A stretch of DNA of 60,000 nucleotides from Liolophura sinensis (Eukaryota; Mollusca; Polyplacophora; Chitonida; Chitonidae): positions 42,042,191-42,102,190 of the forward strand of contig NC_088302.1 in assembly GCF_032854445.1 (NCBI RefSeq), in the 5' to 3' direction. Below, in pieces: positions 47,161 through 58,855 of this stretch. A program made the translations under genes and the position numbers. Below the pieces are notes generated by a model. The model was not told where the DNA came from. It did not search any database and saw only the letters and a program-made list of their open reading frames with translations. Every line of letters begins with the position of its first letter. Position 1 is the first letter of the stretch.

Positions 47161-48683
47161 GGGTCGAACCCAAGCCACATTGACATACGCACACACCATT
47201 ACCCAAATAATCTTACAAAAAAAAAACGGTCACGGCGTAATGCGCCAATCAAGCCTTTACCCCAAAATAAATTATTATCACGCGCAGCGAAAGGAATAAG
47301 AGTGCAGACCGAAGAATATTCAGGTTTTTTTTAAGCATGTTGACATGATGCAATTTGTTACTTCATCAGTTTTATTCGCACTGATTCAAGGAAAAACAGG
47401 TTCTGTTTGATGCGACGAATGCTCGAATAACTGCATACATGTATCGATTTACTGGAATTCTATAAGTCGTATACCACATCGCTCAGTAAACTATAACCAA
47501 TAATCTTAGTATACCGCTGATGGTTAAAGGGCAGGTGCTTAATTTACTCTTATAAGCTATTAGCGCTGGGGTACAGCACGTGCACGTGCGACACGTTTGA
47601 TCGTCACGCATACAGTAACGAGAGAATATGCAGATCCATTCATCGCGAACTTCTTTTGTTCTGGTATTACCAGGAGAAATATATTGCCATTATTGATGCA
47701 TGGCAACAAATTACGGACAGAGGGCAGGTAGTCGGCTGCATGCAGGGGAAGATAATGTCTGTTTACGTTAGACCTAAAAGCTACACGTATTTGCGATTAC
47801 ACGCTGTGGGTATGGCCGAGATTACAGAGTTCTGGAAATTGACTGGAGCCACTTAGCTTTTTGACAAGACAGTGCACTGGTGGGGATTAGTTTCCCTATT
47901 GTCACACATCAGAATGCCTTAAGACGATCTGACATGTTGTAGACTAAGGCTGACAGCAATTAAACTCCCCTAGGCTACAAACAGAATATACATACAATGT
48001 GACACAGGTAGGAAAAGAGTGAACACAGCCTGTTCTTCTGAGCACCGCTAATGAACCACTGTTAACCAGAACTATCACGATCAAAACATCTGGATAACAC
48101 TACAGGCCTACCGGTCCATGCACCGGTCCGTAGCTAACTAAGAAATAAATGATTTGTTTTCACATGGCCGAGTGCTCAAATAGTGGACATCTCCCGTCAG
48201 AAATACTATGCATACTAAAGTATGTCACGACACGAAATCATTAATCACTATGCGGACATAAACATTTCTCCACATTAGCTAGGACCCTTAGCTATGAAAA
48301 CAAGATTGGAACAGGTGCATGTTTTCCTTACGTCATCCCTTGGATTCCGAAGAAAATGTTTTCGGCCAAAGTACTCCTGATGAGGGTAAAAGAAAGAACG
48401 GGTTTGTTTTTATCACTACTCTACATGTTTCAAGTTTAAGTCTTAGAAACCTGAGAAATCTATTTTGTAAACAAAAAAAATTCACAGAATAATGCCAAAA
48501 ATAACTGTAAGGAGGTGCCTATTACCCCTATATTTCCCGTGACGTGGGTGTTATCACAATGGTTGTGAAATATTTTTTTTAAGGTCAGAGTTTATGATTC
48601 ATTTATGGTGTTTGCGTTCACATTTGTTACACCAGGAATAAACGGAAATGGCTGCGAAGGCATAAAGTTGTTGCTTAAGACTG
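47161..48683. other. no gene recognised; 5' flank of the retrotransposon
   Basis: No long terminal repeat or primer-binding site belonging to the downstream element could be identified here. Confidence 0.4.
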
Positions 48684-48850
48684 GAAACCAGTACCGCACA
48701 AGTGGAAACCAGTCAGTACCACAGTGATAGAAACCAGTCAGTACGGCACCGTGAGAAACTAGTTAGTTCCGCAGTGTTTGGAACTAGTCCGGACCACATT
48801 GTTGAAAACTAGTCCGTATCACATTGCTGGAAACCAGTCAATACCACCAT
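48684..48850. repeat. 25-bp tandem repeat, about 6-7 units
   Basis: GGAAACCAGTCAGTACCACA and diverged forms (GAAACTAGTTAGTTCC, GAACTAGTCCGGACCACATT) recur every 25 bases from about 48705. The last unit overlaps the start of the gag-like frame. Confidence 0.9.
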
Positions 48851-49235
48851 TTCTATGAGGAGATGTTGTTAGATCAGCTTATTGAGAAAACTAGTAACAA
48901 CAGAATCCATGCACATCTGTTACTCGAACAAGATCTCGAACTGGATAAAACTGCTCGTCAGATTGAAATTGCTCTTAAGGAGGCAAATCTATTTCGAGAC
49001 TTCCCGACCCTGCTAAAGTTTGTGCAGCAGTTACCGGTACCAAACCTAAGGGAGATTTCGGCATGAAAGAAACCAGTGCGGAAACCAGCTCAAAGGTACC
49101 AGAAAGTGCTACCGCTGTGGATCTCCAAGCCACCTTTCAAAACTTTTCAAAATGTCCTGCTATGGGGAAAGCCTGCCGAACTTGTGGAAAGAAAACTCAC
49201 TTCGATACTCTCTGTTTACTGACTGGAAAAGTGTA
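48824..49235 (+). pseudogene. gag-like fragment with CCHC zinc knuckle
   Basis: An open frame at 48824-49066 encodes a helical capsid-like C-terminal segment (ARQIEIALKEAN). After a stop, a nucleic-acid-binding region follows with CYRCGSPSH and, in another frame, CRTCGKKTHF. A frameshift within the first knuckle separates the two. Zinc knuckles of this type bind the element RNA during packaging in intact relatives. Confidence 0.8.
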
Positions 49236-49339
49236 ACAGATGACATTGGACTGTTCCGATGACTTGCAAGTTTTGTGAACACAGCAGAAAAACCCCATGC
49301 CTACATAGAAGACTATAAATTGTTCAGTGGATGTGAACG

Positions 49340-50420
49340 CTGTGAAACTCAGTTGATTTGTTGACGCTGCTTCTGATGTTTCACTTATGTCTGTACATAT
49401 GTTTCTGAGGGATGCATTGCTGTCTGACACAGTGCCTATCACTGGTTACAAATCTCACAAAATTTCTACAGTGGATTCTTTCCATGCTTGTGTATCATAT
49501 AAAGGTAAATCTGTACCTGCCGTATTTCATATTGTACAGAAAGGCAGTAGCTTACTTGGTAAGGATTTAATCTAAGGGTCTTAATATCCAAGGCAGCACT
49601 CTGTCATGTTATGCTACTTCCACAGCTGCTAGTTGTCAGTAACCCGTACCACAGGTTATGGTTACTGAGCCTGTTATAACTGACTGCAACACTGAAGCTA
49701 ACATTACCAGTCTTACATCTGTCTACAACCCTATCCCTGCAAAGATAAGATCAGATTTTCCTGACCTTTTCTCTGATAAGTTAAGCAAAATTAAAGAGTT
49801 TACTCATAGTGCGAAACTCGTGCAGATGTAAATCCCGTGCAGAAGAAAACTCCGTCTGTTACCATACTCCTTATGCAAAGAAGTTTTCGCTGAGTTAAAG
49901 CGCCGCTGAAAAGACGCGGGTATAATCGAACAAACCAAAGCGTCTGAATGGGTTTGTCCCATTGTTGTTGTGAAAAAGAAAAAGAACAAAATTCGTGTAT
50001 GTGTTGATCCCATGAAGCCTAATGAGGCAATTTTCTGTGACAAATTCCCTCTTCCCAGAGTGGAAGATTTGCACAGTGAAATGCAAGGCGCGGTCAATTT
50101 TTCTGGGTTAGATTTGAAATCAGCTTGTCACCAAATTTAACTTCATCTTGACAGCCGTAACCTTACCTGTTTTATTACCCATGAAGCTACATTCCGTTTC
50201 CACCGCGTTTGTTTTGGCTTGTCAGGTGCCCCTACTTGCATTCAGGCAATCGTGGTTCAGCGTGCTTCACTGACAGTAATTCACGTATTTGACTGCGACA
50301 AAAAGTCCCATGACAAAGCCCTATATGCGGTACTACGCAGACTTGACGAGAGTTGTTTGAAGCTGAATGACAAATGTCAGTTTGATGTCAAGTCTTTAGA
50401 CTTACTAAGGTCACGTACTT
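49340..50420 (+). pseudogene. protease and reverse transcriptase fragments
   Basis: A retropepsin-like part ends HIVQKGSSLLGKDLI (to 49575); its expected Asp-Thr/Ser-Gly site is eroded. The RT part shows WVCPIVVVKKKKNKIRVCVD, DLKSACHQI and FGLSGAP, in the family order. The YxDD catalytic box expected after the last motif cannot be found, and the spacing there is too short, which suggests a deletion. Frameshifts and in-frame stops are present throughout. Confidence 0.85.
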
Positions 50421-50466
50421 GATCAGAACGGTTTGGGACCGAGTTCAGAGTTAGTGTCAGGTACTG

Positions 50467-51090
50467 TTGATGCTCATGTACATGAAACTAAGCAACAACT
50501 CAAATCTTTTCTTAGTTTTGCGGGATTCTATGCTAATTTTCGTAAATTCCTTAGTTCGCAATTTTTCTGCTAAAGTAAATGCGTTGAACGAAGTGAACAA
50601 TACTGAACCGTATTACTGGACTGGCGCCACAGATAAAAGATTTCGCGATATTAAGTCTGATATCAATAACAGTCCAGGTCTCGCGTTGTTTGCTACAAAC
50701 CGCGACGTTGTTGTGACCACTGATGCTAGTGCGTATGGTTTTGGTGGAATCCTTTCTCATATTGTTCCAGATGGATCCGAGGTTATGGCCGCTTGTGCAT
50801 CGCGAACCGGTGCAGAACGAATTTACTCTGTGGGAGAACGCGAAGCCTTAGTCTGTGAACGGGCTATTGAAAAGTGGCACATGTATCTGTCGGGAAGACA
50901 TTTTATTCTTCGTACAGATCACCAATTATTGTTAACCTTACTCTCCTCAAAAGGTACTGACCACAGGCCTATCAGAATTGCTCGCTGGAATTTCCGATTG
51001 TTACATTACCATTACACTGTCCAGTTCAAACCTGGATCAGAAAACACTATCGCGATTGCCTATGTCCACATCGGATTCAGCCATAAATGA
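50467..51090 (+). pseudogene. RT connection and RNase H domain, the intact-looking part
   Basis: A 207-codon open frame covers the end of RT (LRDSMLIFVNSLVRNFSAKV) and a Ty3-type RNase H: TTDASAYGFGG carries the first catalytic Asp, then ERIYSVGEREALVCERAIEK and FILRTDHQLL. It is the longest undamaged piece of the element. It starts with ATG by chance and is not an independent gene. Confidence 0.88.
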
Positions 51091-51232
51091 GGGTGATTGT
51101 GACGCAGTGTTTCAAGTAGTTCTCTCGAGCTCCTGCAATGCCATTACACGTGTAGACTTACAACATGCTACAGCTGAAGATGAGGATCTTACAACCCGCA
51201 AAGGATACATTACATCTAGATGGCCTGATTAA

Positions 51233-53519
51233 AAAAAAAAAAACAATGGTTTTTTTTATCCCTGTTCTGGACAATGCAGCTGTCGATCCAGTCAATCCTT
51301 CACGAACGGTTAACCCACAATCAGTTACAATTCTACGTGTAAGAAAGGTCCAGCTTTGTTACTAAGGATTTTATTATGGGTAGATGAGTGATCCAATGTA
51401 TTGTTTTAACAGATGCTGTTAAATGTATTCCTAGTGAGAAATAGCGTCACCTTATTTCTTATTCGATTATAATTACATTCCCTGACGCATCATGTTACAG
51501 TATTATTTCCTTACGTAACTTTGATTCTCTCGCAGAAGCCAATTCTTTACAAGAGAGGAAATGAGGTGTTTCGTCTTATGCTTTCGTCATAATAACGTCA
51601 TACTGTACGTATGTGTATCACTGCATCAGCACCGTTCGGGAATCTTGCACAGTTGGAAGAAAAGAACTTAATGTGTTAACTTGTACATCTGCCTTCCTTG
51701 CCTTACTACTTAATTACTTCATGTCCATCTTACAAATATACCATAAGTCAGTCTCGCAAGGTCTGCCTGGTTCTGCGTGTATAATGACACCGTGAATAAG
51801 GCATCTACTCATTAGTTTGGCTTCATCGATCCTGTCTCACCCACGGCTTATTTCCCCATGTCAGCAGAAGACGGTAACAATTACCCTAGTTGTATACATA
51901 TAGAATGCGACTTCTTTGTCTGTTGTTTGGGGGTGAGTGAGGCGTCGGGGTGGCGGTGGGGTGGAGGTGGCGGGGGTCTGGGGGATGGGCTGAGGAGAAA
52001 GTGACAAGCCAAAGATCTGATCGTCTTCTGAGGAAATCCTTTTTCAATACAAAATAGACTATTAATCAAAAGATAACAGTGAAAAGGCATCGTTCAGATG
52101 GGTACAGATGAAGACAGACACAGGCTATTATGTGGCAGGACTAAAAGGGATCGATACTGTTTATTCGAAGTGAGAAAATCATCAGTATAGCGATGTATCA
52201 CACAATCTCCATGGCAAGGGCGTTAACAGTCATATTTATTGTTTCTTGGTAAATGTTTTATTCTGTCTTGATAAGGCCGGTTGTAGGTCAATACCTGAGT
52301 TAAGATATCCCCAAACTTCTGACGAATGGTAGCCCCTTTACTCGAAATGCCTGGCTCTATCTGGGTGAAAAGGTCATAGATTTATTTGGAATGTCATCGA
52401 TTTGTGAAAGTAACAAAATATATTCAGCACTTTTTCTGGTTTGAGTCGAAGAAATTGGGTTTCTCTTCCACCACTATCTAATTTTTAACCTAATAGGTCT
52501 CAAAACGGCGCCCCCTCCCCATTCCCCGCGTAAAAACGTCGAATTTGCAAAGGCAAAGCACAAACCAACAGAGTTTCTTCTCAAGGATTCATTTTTAATT
52601 TGCACAACGCGACCAGTTAAACGCTAAACACTGGCAACAGCTGGACAACTTCTAGTCACATGTAAGGTGAAATACATTTGATAATGGCATTTTACTTCAA
52701 CAACAGTTGTTTTCTGACTTAAGCTAGCAGATGTGTAAGGTAAGAGTATAGCGCTCGTTAAGAATATGAGTTGAACTAAGACTGGTTAACGTCTCGTATT
52801 TTGTTTGATATCTTAGCAGTGTTAGAAACATTAAAACGAAAAAGAGCAAAAGAAAAGCGGAATCGGAAATTGTGACATACGTGCCTCATCCGTCCGCTAT
52901 TTCTCAGGCCTGCGTACTACTCAGTTTGTGGGCTTGATTTCTTTTATTATGGCGTTGAGTGGGCAGCAAAGGATTCCGATATCTCAAGTGAGATGTCACT
53001 AAAGCGTATTATTAAGGCTTCTCACGGCACTGTATGCCGAGTGCAATTGCTGATATTTAAGGCTTCCGTCTGTGCTAGAAGGCTATGTGTTCCCTAGCAG
53101 TTTCCGATAAACAGTTTCCCAATTTGTAAAAGTAATGTATCGTGGATGGTAATCTGTAGATCTATACGGGTGGAAATTATCTGCTTTTAAAGCTGCGACT
53201 AAATTAACCTGAAACAGATTGCATGGTATACAACTATAAGCCATACAAGGCGGCTTTATCCGAAATCATATGTAATCCGGAATAATATATAAACTAAGCA
53301 CTGTCTAACGATATAACCCAGATGTTTGACTTCCTTTGATATTTCTATGCAGCATTAAACTGTCTAACGATACTGAAATAAATTTGCTCATCCTGAATGA
53401 GCATCTTGTAGGTAAAGCAAGGTGAGCTGTTTGAACATAATATTCAACCATACGTGACATTCAATCTCTTTTCTGCAATGTGACAAACTGAAGTGATGGT
53501 TGACTGATAAAAGAACTGA
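51233..53519. other. no gene recognised
   Basis: After the poly(A) run nothing coding is recognised. A G/T-rich patch lies near 51920-51990 and a C-rich patch near 52507-52530. Confidence 0.4.
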
Positions 53520-54005
53520 TTTAGTGAGTGACAGCCTGAGAAGCTGATTCAGTGATTGAATGAGGAGCTCAGTGATTGATTTGCTAAAGATTAATTCAGT
53601 GATTGACTGCCCGAGGAGCTAATTCAGTAATTGAATGAGGAGCTCAGTGACTGATTAGCTTAAGAGCTGATTCTGTGATTGATTGCCTGAGGAGCTGATT
53701 CAGTGATTGAATGAGGAGCCCAGTTACTGATTAGCAAAAGAGCTGATTCCGAGATTGACTGCGTGAGGAGCTAATGCAGTGATTGAATGAGGAGCTCAGT
53801 GATTAGCTTAAGAGCTGATTCTGTGATTGCCTGCGTGAGGAGCTGATTCAGTAATTTAATGAGGAGATCAGTGACTGATTAGCAAATAAATGCTCATTCT
53901 GTCACTGACTACCTGAGGAGCTGATTCAGTAATATAATGGGGGACTGATTCAGTGATTGAATGAGGAGCTGATTCAGTGATTGATCGAGAAGATGACTGA
54001 CTGAT
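53520..54005. repeat. 75-bp tandem repeat, about 6 units
   Basis: TTGAATGAGGAGCTCAGTGA recurs at 53558, 53633, 53709 and 53785, about 75-76 bases apart. Each is followed by an AGCTGATTCTGTGATTGA segment and a CCTGAGGAGCTGATTCAGTG segment. The half-units are related to each other, so the array grew from a shorter unit. Confidence 0.9.
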
Positions 54006-55039
54006 AATCGCTTTGCACCCATATGATTATATTGCTCCCCCCCCTCGGCCCCACAACTTTGTGTCGAAATTGATTGGGGAGTCAAAAGTGTGTTTAGTGA
54101 CTGGGATAGGCTATAGAGTAACAAGCGTGTTAAACCCATAGCCAGACTGCCAAAATGGACAAATCTGTGAAACAAAATACAAAATAAATAGTTCTATCTG
54201 AACTTCAAGATGATATCTTAAAATCTGATACGAAAACTAGCCAGCTCTGTGTAGGCATACATGTATTTCACTCTATAAAATACAACTGCCGGGAAAACCT
54301 TTCGTTGGGTTGTTTGAACGGTGTTATTGGTCATCTGTGTCGGTAATTATAAATGTGGTTAGAAAATTGGCGACAAAGTCTATGAAGGCCAAAGTATGAA
54401 TAAATATCGATCCACCGTTCGTGCTTTATGGCAAACACATCAAAGGACTATCGATGATATAGATACATTATATTATTATTTGTGACCAATATGTTTGTCT
54501 AGGCAGCACGTTCCAACAGGCTGATGGGTTCATTAGTTTTAGGGCGAGCAGAAAAATGATATTTGCAAATATCAAAAATGGGATTTGAAAGAGGTTTGCG
54601 TAGTGGATATTGGGCCTGCTCATTCGTCTGTGTAAGTGGTCAATTGCCGTTAATGCATGAAGTGTAGAGTGAATACGGTTGAAGCTTTAATGGCAGTCAG
54701 ATAAAGTAACTATTGACTGAATAAGGCAAACCAACAAATGTACCTTTCTAGAAATGCTTCTGTGATCGTTTTCTGTTTTGACACCAGTCTGGGCCCAGCT
54801 CTGCTGCAGTGATTATCTACACCACTACATAACTCCAAGATTACAGTCTCTCAGAACCTCTCGATCAAAGTCTCACATGCATGTACGACTCGTCTGTTCG
54901 AAACGATGACGTAAGTAAATTCTGATTGGTTAAGAGGTTATTTAGCATACATACTGGAGAATAGAAATTCGTCTGAACGCCCTGAAAGGACTTACTGATT
55001 AATCTGTTCATTAACACATACTCAGGAATTTTCCAGTTT
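54006..55039. other. no gene recognised
   Basis: AT-rich, with no recognisable exon or family repeat. Confidence 0.4.
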
Positions 55040-55185
55040 TCAGTTATACAATGACGGTTACATTTATAAGGGAAGGCGCCGGGGGGGGGGGGGGGGGGGG
55101 GGGGGGTTGGAGCGTGGTGCCCGGCGTAAATCATAGACGCGTTTGGCAAGTTACTGACGGACCTCCAACATATGGGGTAAAAAAT
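55040..55185 (-). repeat. SINE-C-like remnant with poly(G) run
   Basis: A run of 26 G (55081-55106) interrupts a segment ending GGCAAGTTACTGACGGACCT, the inverse of the SINE-C landmark. The run may be an expanded G tract of the SINE. Confidence 0.45.
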
Positions 55186-57479
55186 TTGCATACCATATTA
55201 CTGGAAGACAAGCGGCCTTCACATATGTTAGACTGCGCAAAAGAAAACACGAGCGTCTTGAACTGCTTATCCTCACCATGTTCCCACAAGCAGTGAGGAG
55301 GGTAGAATCTACAACAAAAAGTTGTTCTTCTGTTCGGAATTTTTTCTCTGTTCTGTAACAGGCATGGCTATACTGGACACCAGGTAAAGCGACGCAGTAA
55401 CAAGACATTTTCCAAATCTGTCACCAGCTCGCTCACCTCGATCGGCGGCCTCTCATAGCTGGCTGGTCTATCACACTGCTCTAATAAGAACATGTACGTT
55501 TTAGTATTCTACTTTCATCTAAATACATGTTTAAAACGCGACAGCTTATGCCTAATGATAACAATGAAATGTCCCACTACCGGCTAATGTTCACAATAAA
55601 CGCCTCATAAACTATTGCAAGTAATAAGTGATAGGGCTACAGTTTGGATGGTAGTAAATGTACGAGGTATATGCTGTAGGCTCGTATGTTGCGTACGGGT
55701 ACAGCCCTTTAACAAGAAGCACTAGGGTAATATGCCCTTGCTACGGTTTAGTAAACGTGTAGCTAGGAACAAACCTCTCCGGTAAACTACCAACAGACCG
55801 TGTAAGGCACTAAACAATCCATTATCCAGACTTCCTAATGTCTGTTTTTCTGTTAGATTTTTCTTTGGATGACGTTTTACCTAAATATCGGTTCCTCTCT
55901 GCTGTTTTCTCCCAACAGCTTTAAGATATCCCATTAGCGCATATGCATATTTCAATAGTTTCTCTCAGCTTAGATCTACCGTAAAGCTTTGTATTGTTCG
56001 TTATCCTTCAGAGCTTTTGTTTGTTTATTCTCAAAAGATGGACATAGTATTACTCGCCCTGTCTCTTGGTTTAAGTTACGTTTCACTCACAAATGGAGTT
56101 TCTTCTTTCCATTATCTCGACATGTATCATAAATCGAACTGCTATTTCATTTTTCATATATCGCTTCGGCTCTTTAATTTTTGTATCCTTTAGATACAGA
56201 AATATAATTTTATTTGAACCACAAATCTATGCGTCGAAACAGACATTCGTATACCAGCCATTAACCAAAAAGGATATTCCAGTTGTTACGGTATTGAAAA
56301 CAGCAACAGAAAACAGACTCAGTGACTCAATATTACAATGTAAACAATGTTTTATATATAAAATGAGACGTACAGTTTTACAGACAGTTCAACAACAACA
56401 ACATAAAAAAACATACACATCAGTATTACCGGTCTTTAAAAGTTTCCAGTTCACCTTTGTATCCCAAGGAACGTATTCCAGGAGATCCAACGTAAAGACC
56501 ATGGGATAAACACACAATTCACACAAGTCACAAATTGTCCTAGTCAGGTACTTCGCTAGGTTAGCGAACGCAGTACACAGGTTACACAGAACTGGAACAG
56601 TCAAGCCCTTGAATGACGTCACACCCGCAGAGCACAACACAGGGTAAATACAGGCATGGAGGTATAATCCACTTTAGAACAGTCACAGCTCCCGCAGAAA
56701 CTCACAAACGAGCCGTTCAGAGACGTAGAGTAATGTCACCTTGTGGCAGAACGAACGTCCTTTGTCCTTGACGACCTTGTCGGTCAGGTGAGGTCAGCGT
56801 GTTAAACAAATTACACAGTCCACACTGTATAATCATAATAAAGATCCGAACACCAATAAACGTGACTTCCGCAGAAATTCACTTAAACCAGACATCAGTA
56901 CAACTGTGGTACACAAACGGTGCCGGCATAGAAATCTGTCCTCCCAAACGAAACTGGCATCACCAGCTCATATCAATATAATGGACTCGATACGAGAGCG
57001 TCGCACACTCTCCTGGCTCCCAGTGGATGCAGCAAAAATACCTCCTCTCTGCACAGAAAACACGGCTTATATACGTTCCAGGTGGATTCAGCTATTTTTA
57101 AACACAGAATTAACAGCCAATGAACAGCCAATGAAATAAACAAAGCATTGAACAAGGTACTTTCCATCCGGTCCGCGCTGTACATATATAACAGGACCTG
57201 TTATGCTTAACACAAATGTCCACAGACTAACAGTACATGAAAACGTTAAATAGTCATACATAACACAGTCCAATAATCGCAAGGCCAATTCCCAAAACGA
57301 CTTGAGAAACTTGAGAAACCTCTACATCTTGGAAGAGAACAGTTAACCATTAAGCATGCAGGAAAAATAAACGCTTACGGTAGTCAACATTCATGTTATA
57401 GCCTAATTCACTGCAATTCACCATATGAATATCTAAAAGAAAAATAGACAAAACGCCCCGCTCTCATTTGATACGAAAT
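55186..57479. other. no gene recognised; possible non-coding part of a retroelement
   Basis: Between 56480 and 57130 related phrases recur (CCCGCAGAAACTCAC near 56691 and TCCGCAGAAATTCAC near 56869; GTTACACAG and ATTACACAG), and a TATA-like GCTTATATACG lies near 57064. Because a LINE fragment follows, this may be retroelement sequence, but no terminal repeat was found. A 138-codon frame at 56093 is AT-driven. Confidence 0.35.
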
Positions 57480-58495
57480 TAACAGACTGCTGTGCAAATA
57501 TTTCCCTGTCATAGCCTCCAGAAATCACTCAGCAACAATTTCTGTGGGTTTTGGTTACTCCACGGATAGATACTGCACTCCACAAGCAAGTTTCTAAAGG
57601 AACCCAGCCTATATCAAATGAAAGACCTTAGAACACACTGACAAATGCTACAATGCTAATCTAAAAATATATACCGACGGATCTAAATGTGCAGGTTCAG
57701 ACAGGGTCATCATTTGTAATACCGGAACTAAACATAGTTAATAATCACAAACCAGCCCTCGTTTATCCCACTCAGCTAGTTGCAATCACCATGGCATTGC
57801 AATGGAAGAAACAAACCAAACCGAGCTGCCATACTAAACGACTCTGTTTCCAGGAAAAACTCATAATCTGAGAGTAGGCCAGACACTCTACAAGATTACA
57901 AGAATTTAATTGAGCAAGAAATTACAATTGAAATACAAAAACAACACGTTGAACTATATCATGGGTATGAGCGAACGTAAGCGTACGAGGAAATGAAATT
58001 GCCGACCAGGTGGCAAAAAATGAGTCCGCATAAAAATCCGCAGGATATAGATTTTCCAGGGAGCAAAGCTCAAAGAAATACATTGATCAACCACCCAATA
58101 AACCTCCAGTGAAAAGAGGAATGGGATAAAGAATCTCACGGACGATGGCTCCATTATATATTGGACGGGACGATTACTAAATCGAACTCGTTCTAATTAC
58201 AAATTAAACAAGATAATAATAAATATATCACGCCTGAGACTAGGGAAAACATGACTCAAAGCACATTTCGTAACTATGATTCGCAATACTTCCCCCACCT
58301 GTCAAGCCTGTCAGGAACACGATTAACCAGAGAGCATTCTTCCCTACAATGCATCAAACATACCAAAAACGAAAAAATATTTGCACAAAGCCTAAAAACA
58401 CACAACTGTAAACTTGAACTCAGAACACAGATATTCAGCTTACTAAATTATTTCATAAAATCAACGGGATACGAATGCCCAATGTAAAGATATTC
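57480..58495 (+). mobile_element. decayed 3' end of a non-LTR retrotransposon (I/Jockey-type ORF2)
   Basis: Fragments in shifting frames match the order at the end of ORF2 in LINEs with an RNase H domain. KIYTDGSK (57664-57687) carries the first catalytic Asp. PTQLVAITMALQW follows, where a Gln stands at the usual catalytic Glu. SVRGNEIADQVAKNESA (57976-58032) is the third site. Then come ISRLRLGKT, TCQACQ (a terminal Cys-x2-Cys) and a last open frame ending GYECPM. Several frameshifts and stops make it inactive. The 5' limit is uncertain. Confidence 0.8.
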
Positions 58496-58559
58496 CAACT
58501 GCGCTTCGTAAAAATAAATCAAAACTATATATGAACAACTGTGATACCTAGGTTTTGAG

Positions 58560-58855
58560 GGCCGTATGTAGATCCAGGGTCAATCCTGGGTCCAGTCACA
58601 CCCAAGACCTTAAAAGAGGAAGTTGTAACTTCCTCGCTTAGCGTTCAGCATGAAATGGATAGTACAACTGGTTGACCCGTATCAGTATAATGGCTCGGGC
58701 GGGGCGACTTACTTGCCTTCGGTAAGTCGTCTCAGTGAAGCAGCACTAGATAAGAGCGGTGGAAATCCGTCCTGCAACGAAGAGGCACATTATATGCACT
58801 CTAAGGATTCCTTCGTGGTCATATGATTGAAAAATTGTTAAGTATTTATTTCGCA
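58560..58855 (+). repeat. SINE-B copy with a B-box-like remnant of the head
   Basis: CCAGGGTCAATCCTGGGTCC just before the body resembles the B-box end of a tRNA-like head. The body matches the copy at 33228 (ACCTTAAAAGAGGAAGTTGT, ATGGCTCGGGCGGGGCGACT, GTGGAAATCCGTCCTGCAAC) and breaks off at TTGTTAAGTA, before the CACT tail. It lies about 60 bases after the LINE remnant. Confidence 0.9.

Larger units (their letters stand above)
48824..51232 (+). mobile_element. decayed Ty3/gypsy-type retrotransposon, internal part
   Basis: Fragments in gag-protease-RT-RNase H order lie on one strand. No long terminal repeats were found on either side. The last recognisable coding, just after RNase H, corresponds to the start of the segment leading into integrase (RKGYITSRWP) and stops at a run of 12 A. 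The integrase core is absent. Several stop codons and frameshifts separate the parts, so the element is dead. The domain order places it in the Ty3/gypsy group rather than Ty1/copia. Confidence 0.9.

Noticed and set aside
48684-48850. CRISPR-like evenly spaced repeats
   Set aside because: Units are contiguous with no unique spacers, and the context is eukaryotic.
53909-54175. 88-codon minus-strand frame with repeated QSLNQLL segments
   Set aside because: It is the reverse translation of the end of the 75-bp tandem repeat.
56093-56509. 138-codon plus-strand frame
   Set aside because: Low-complexity AT-driven composition with a Gln run; no domain or conserved motif.
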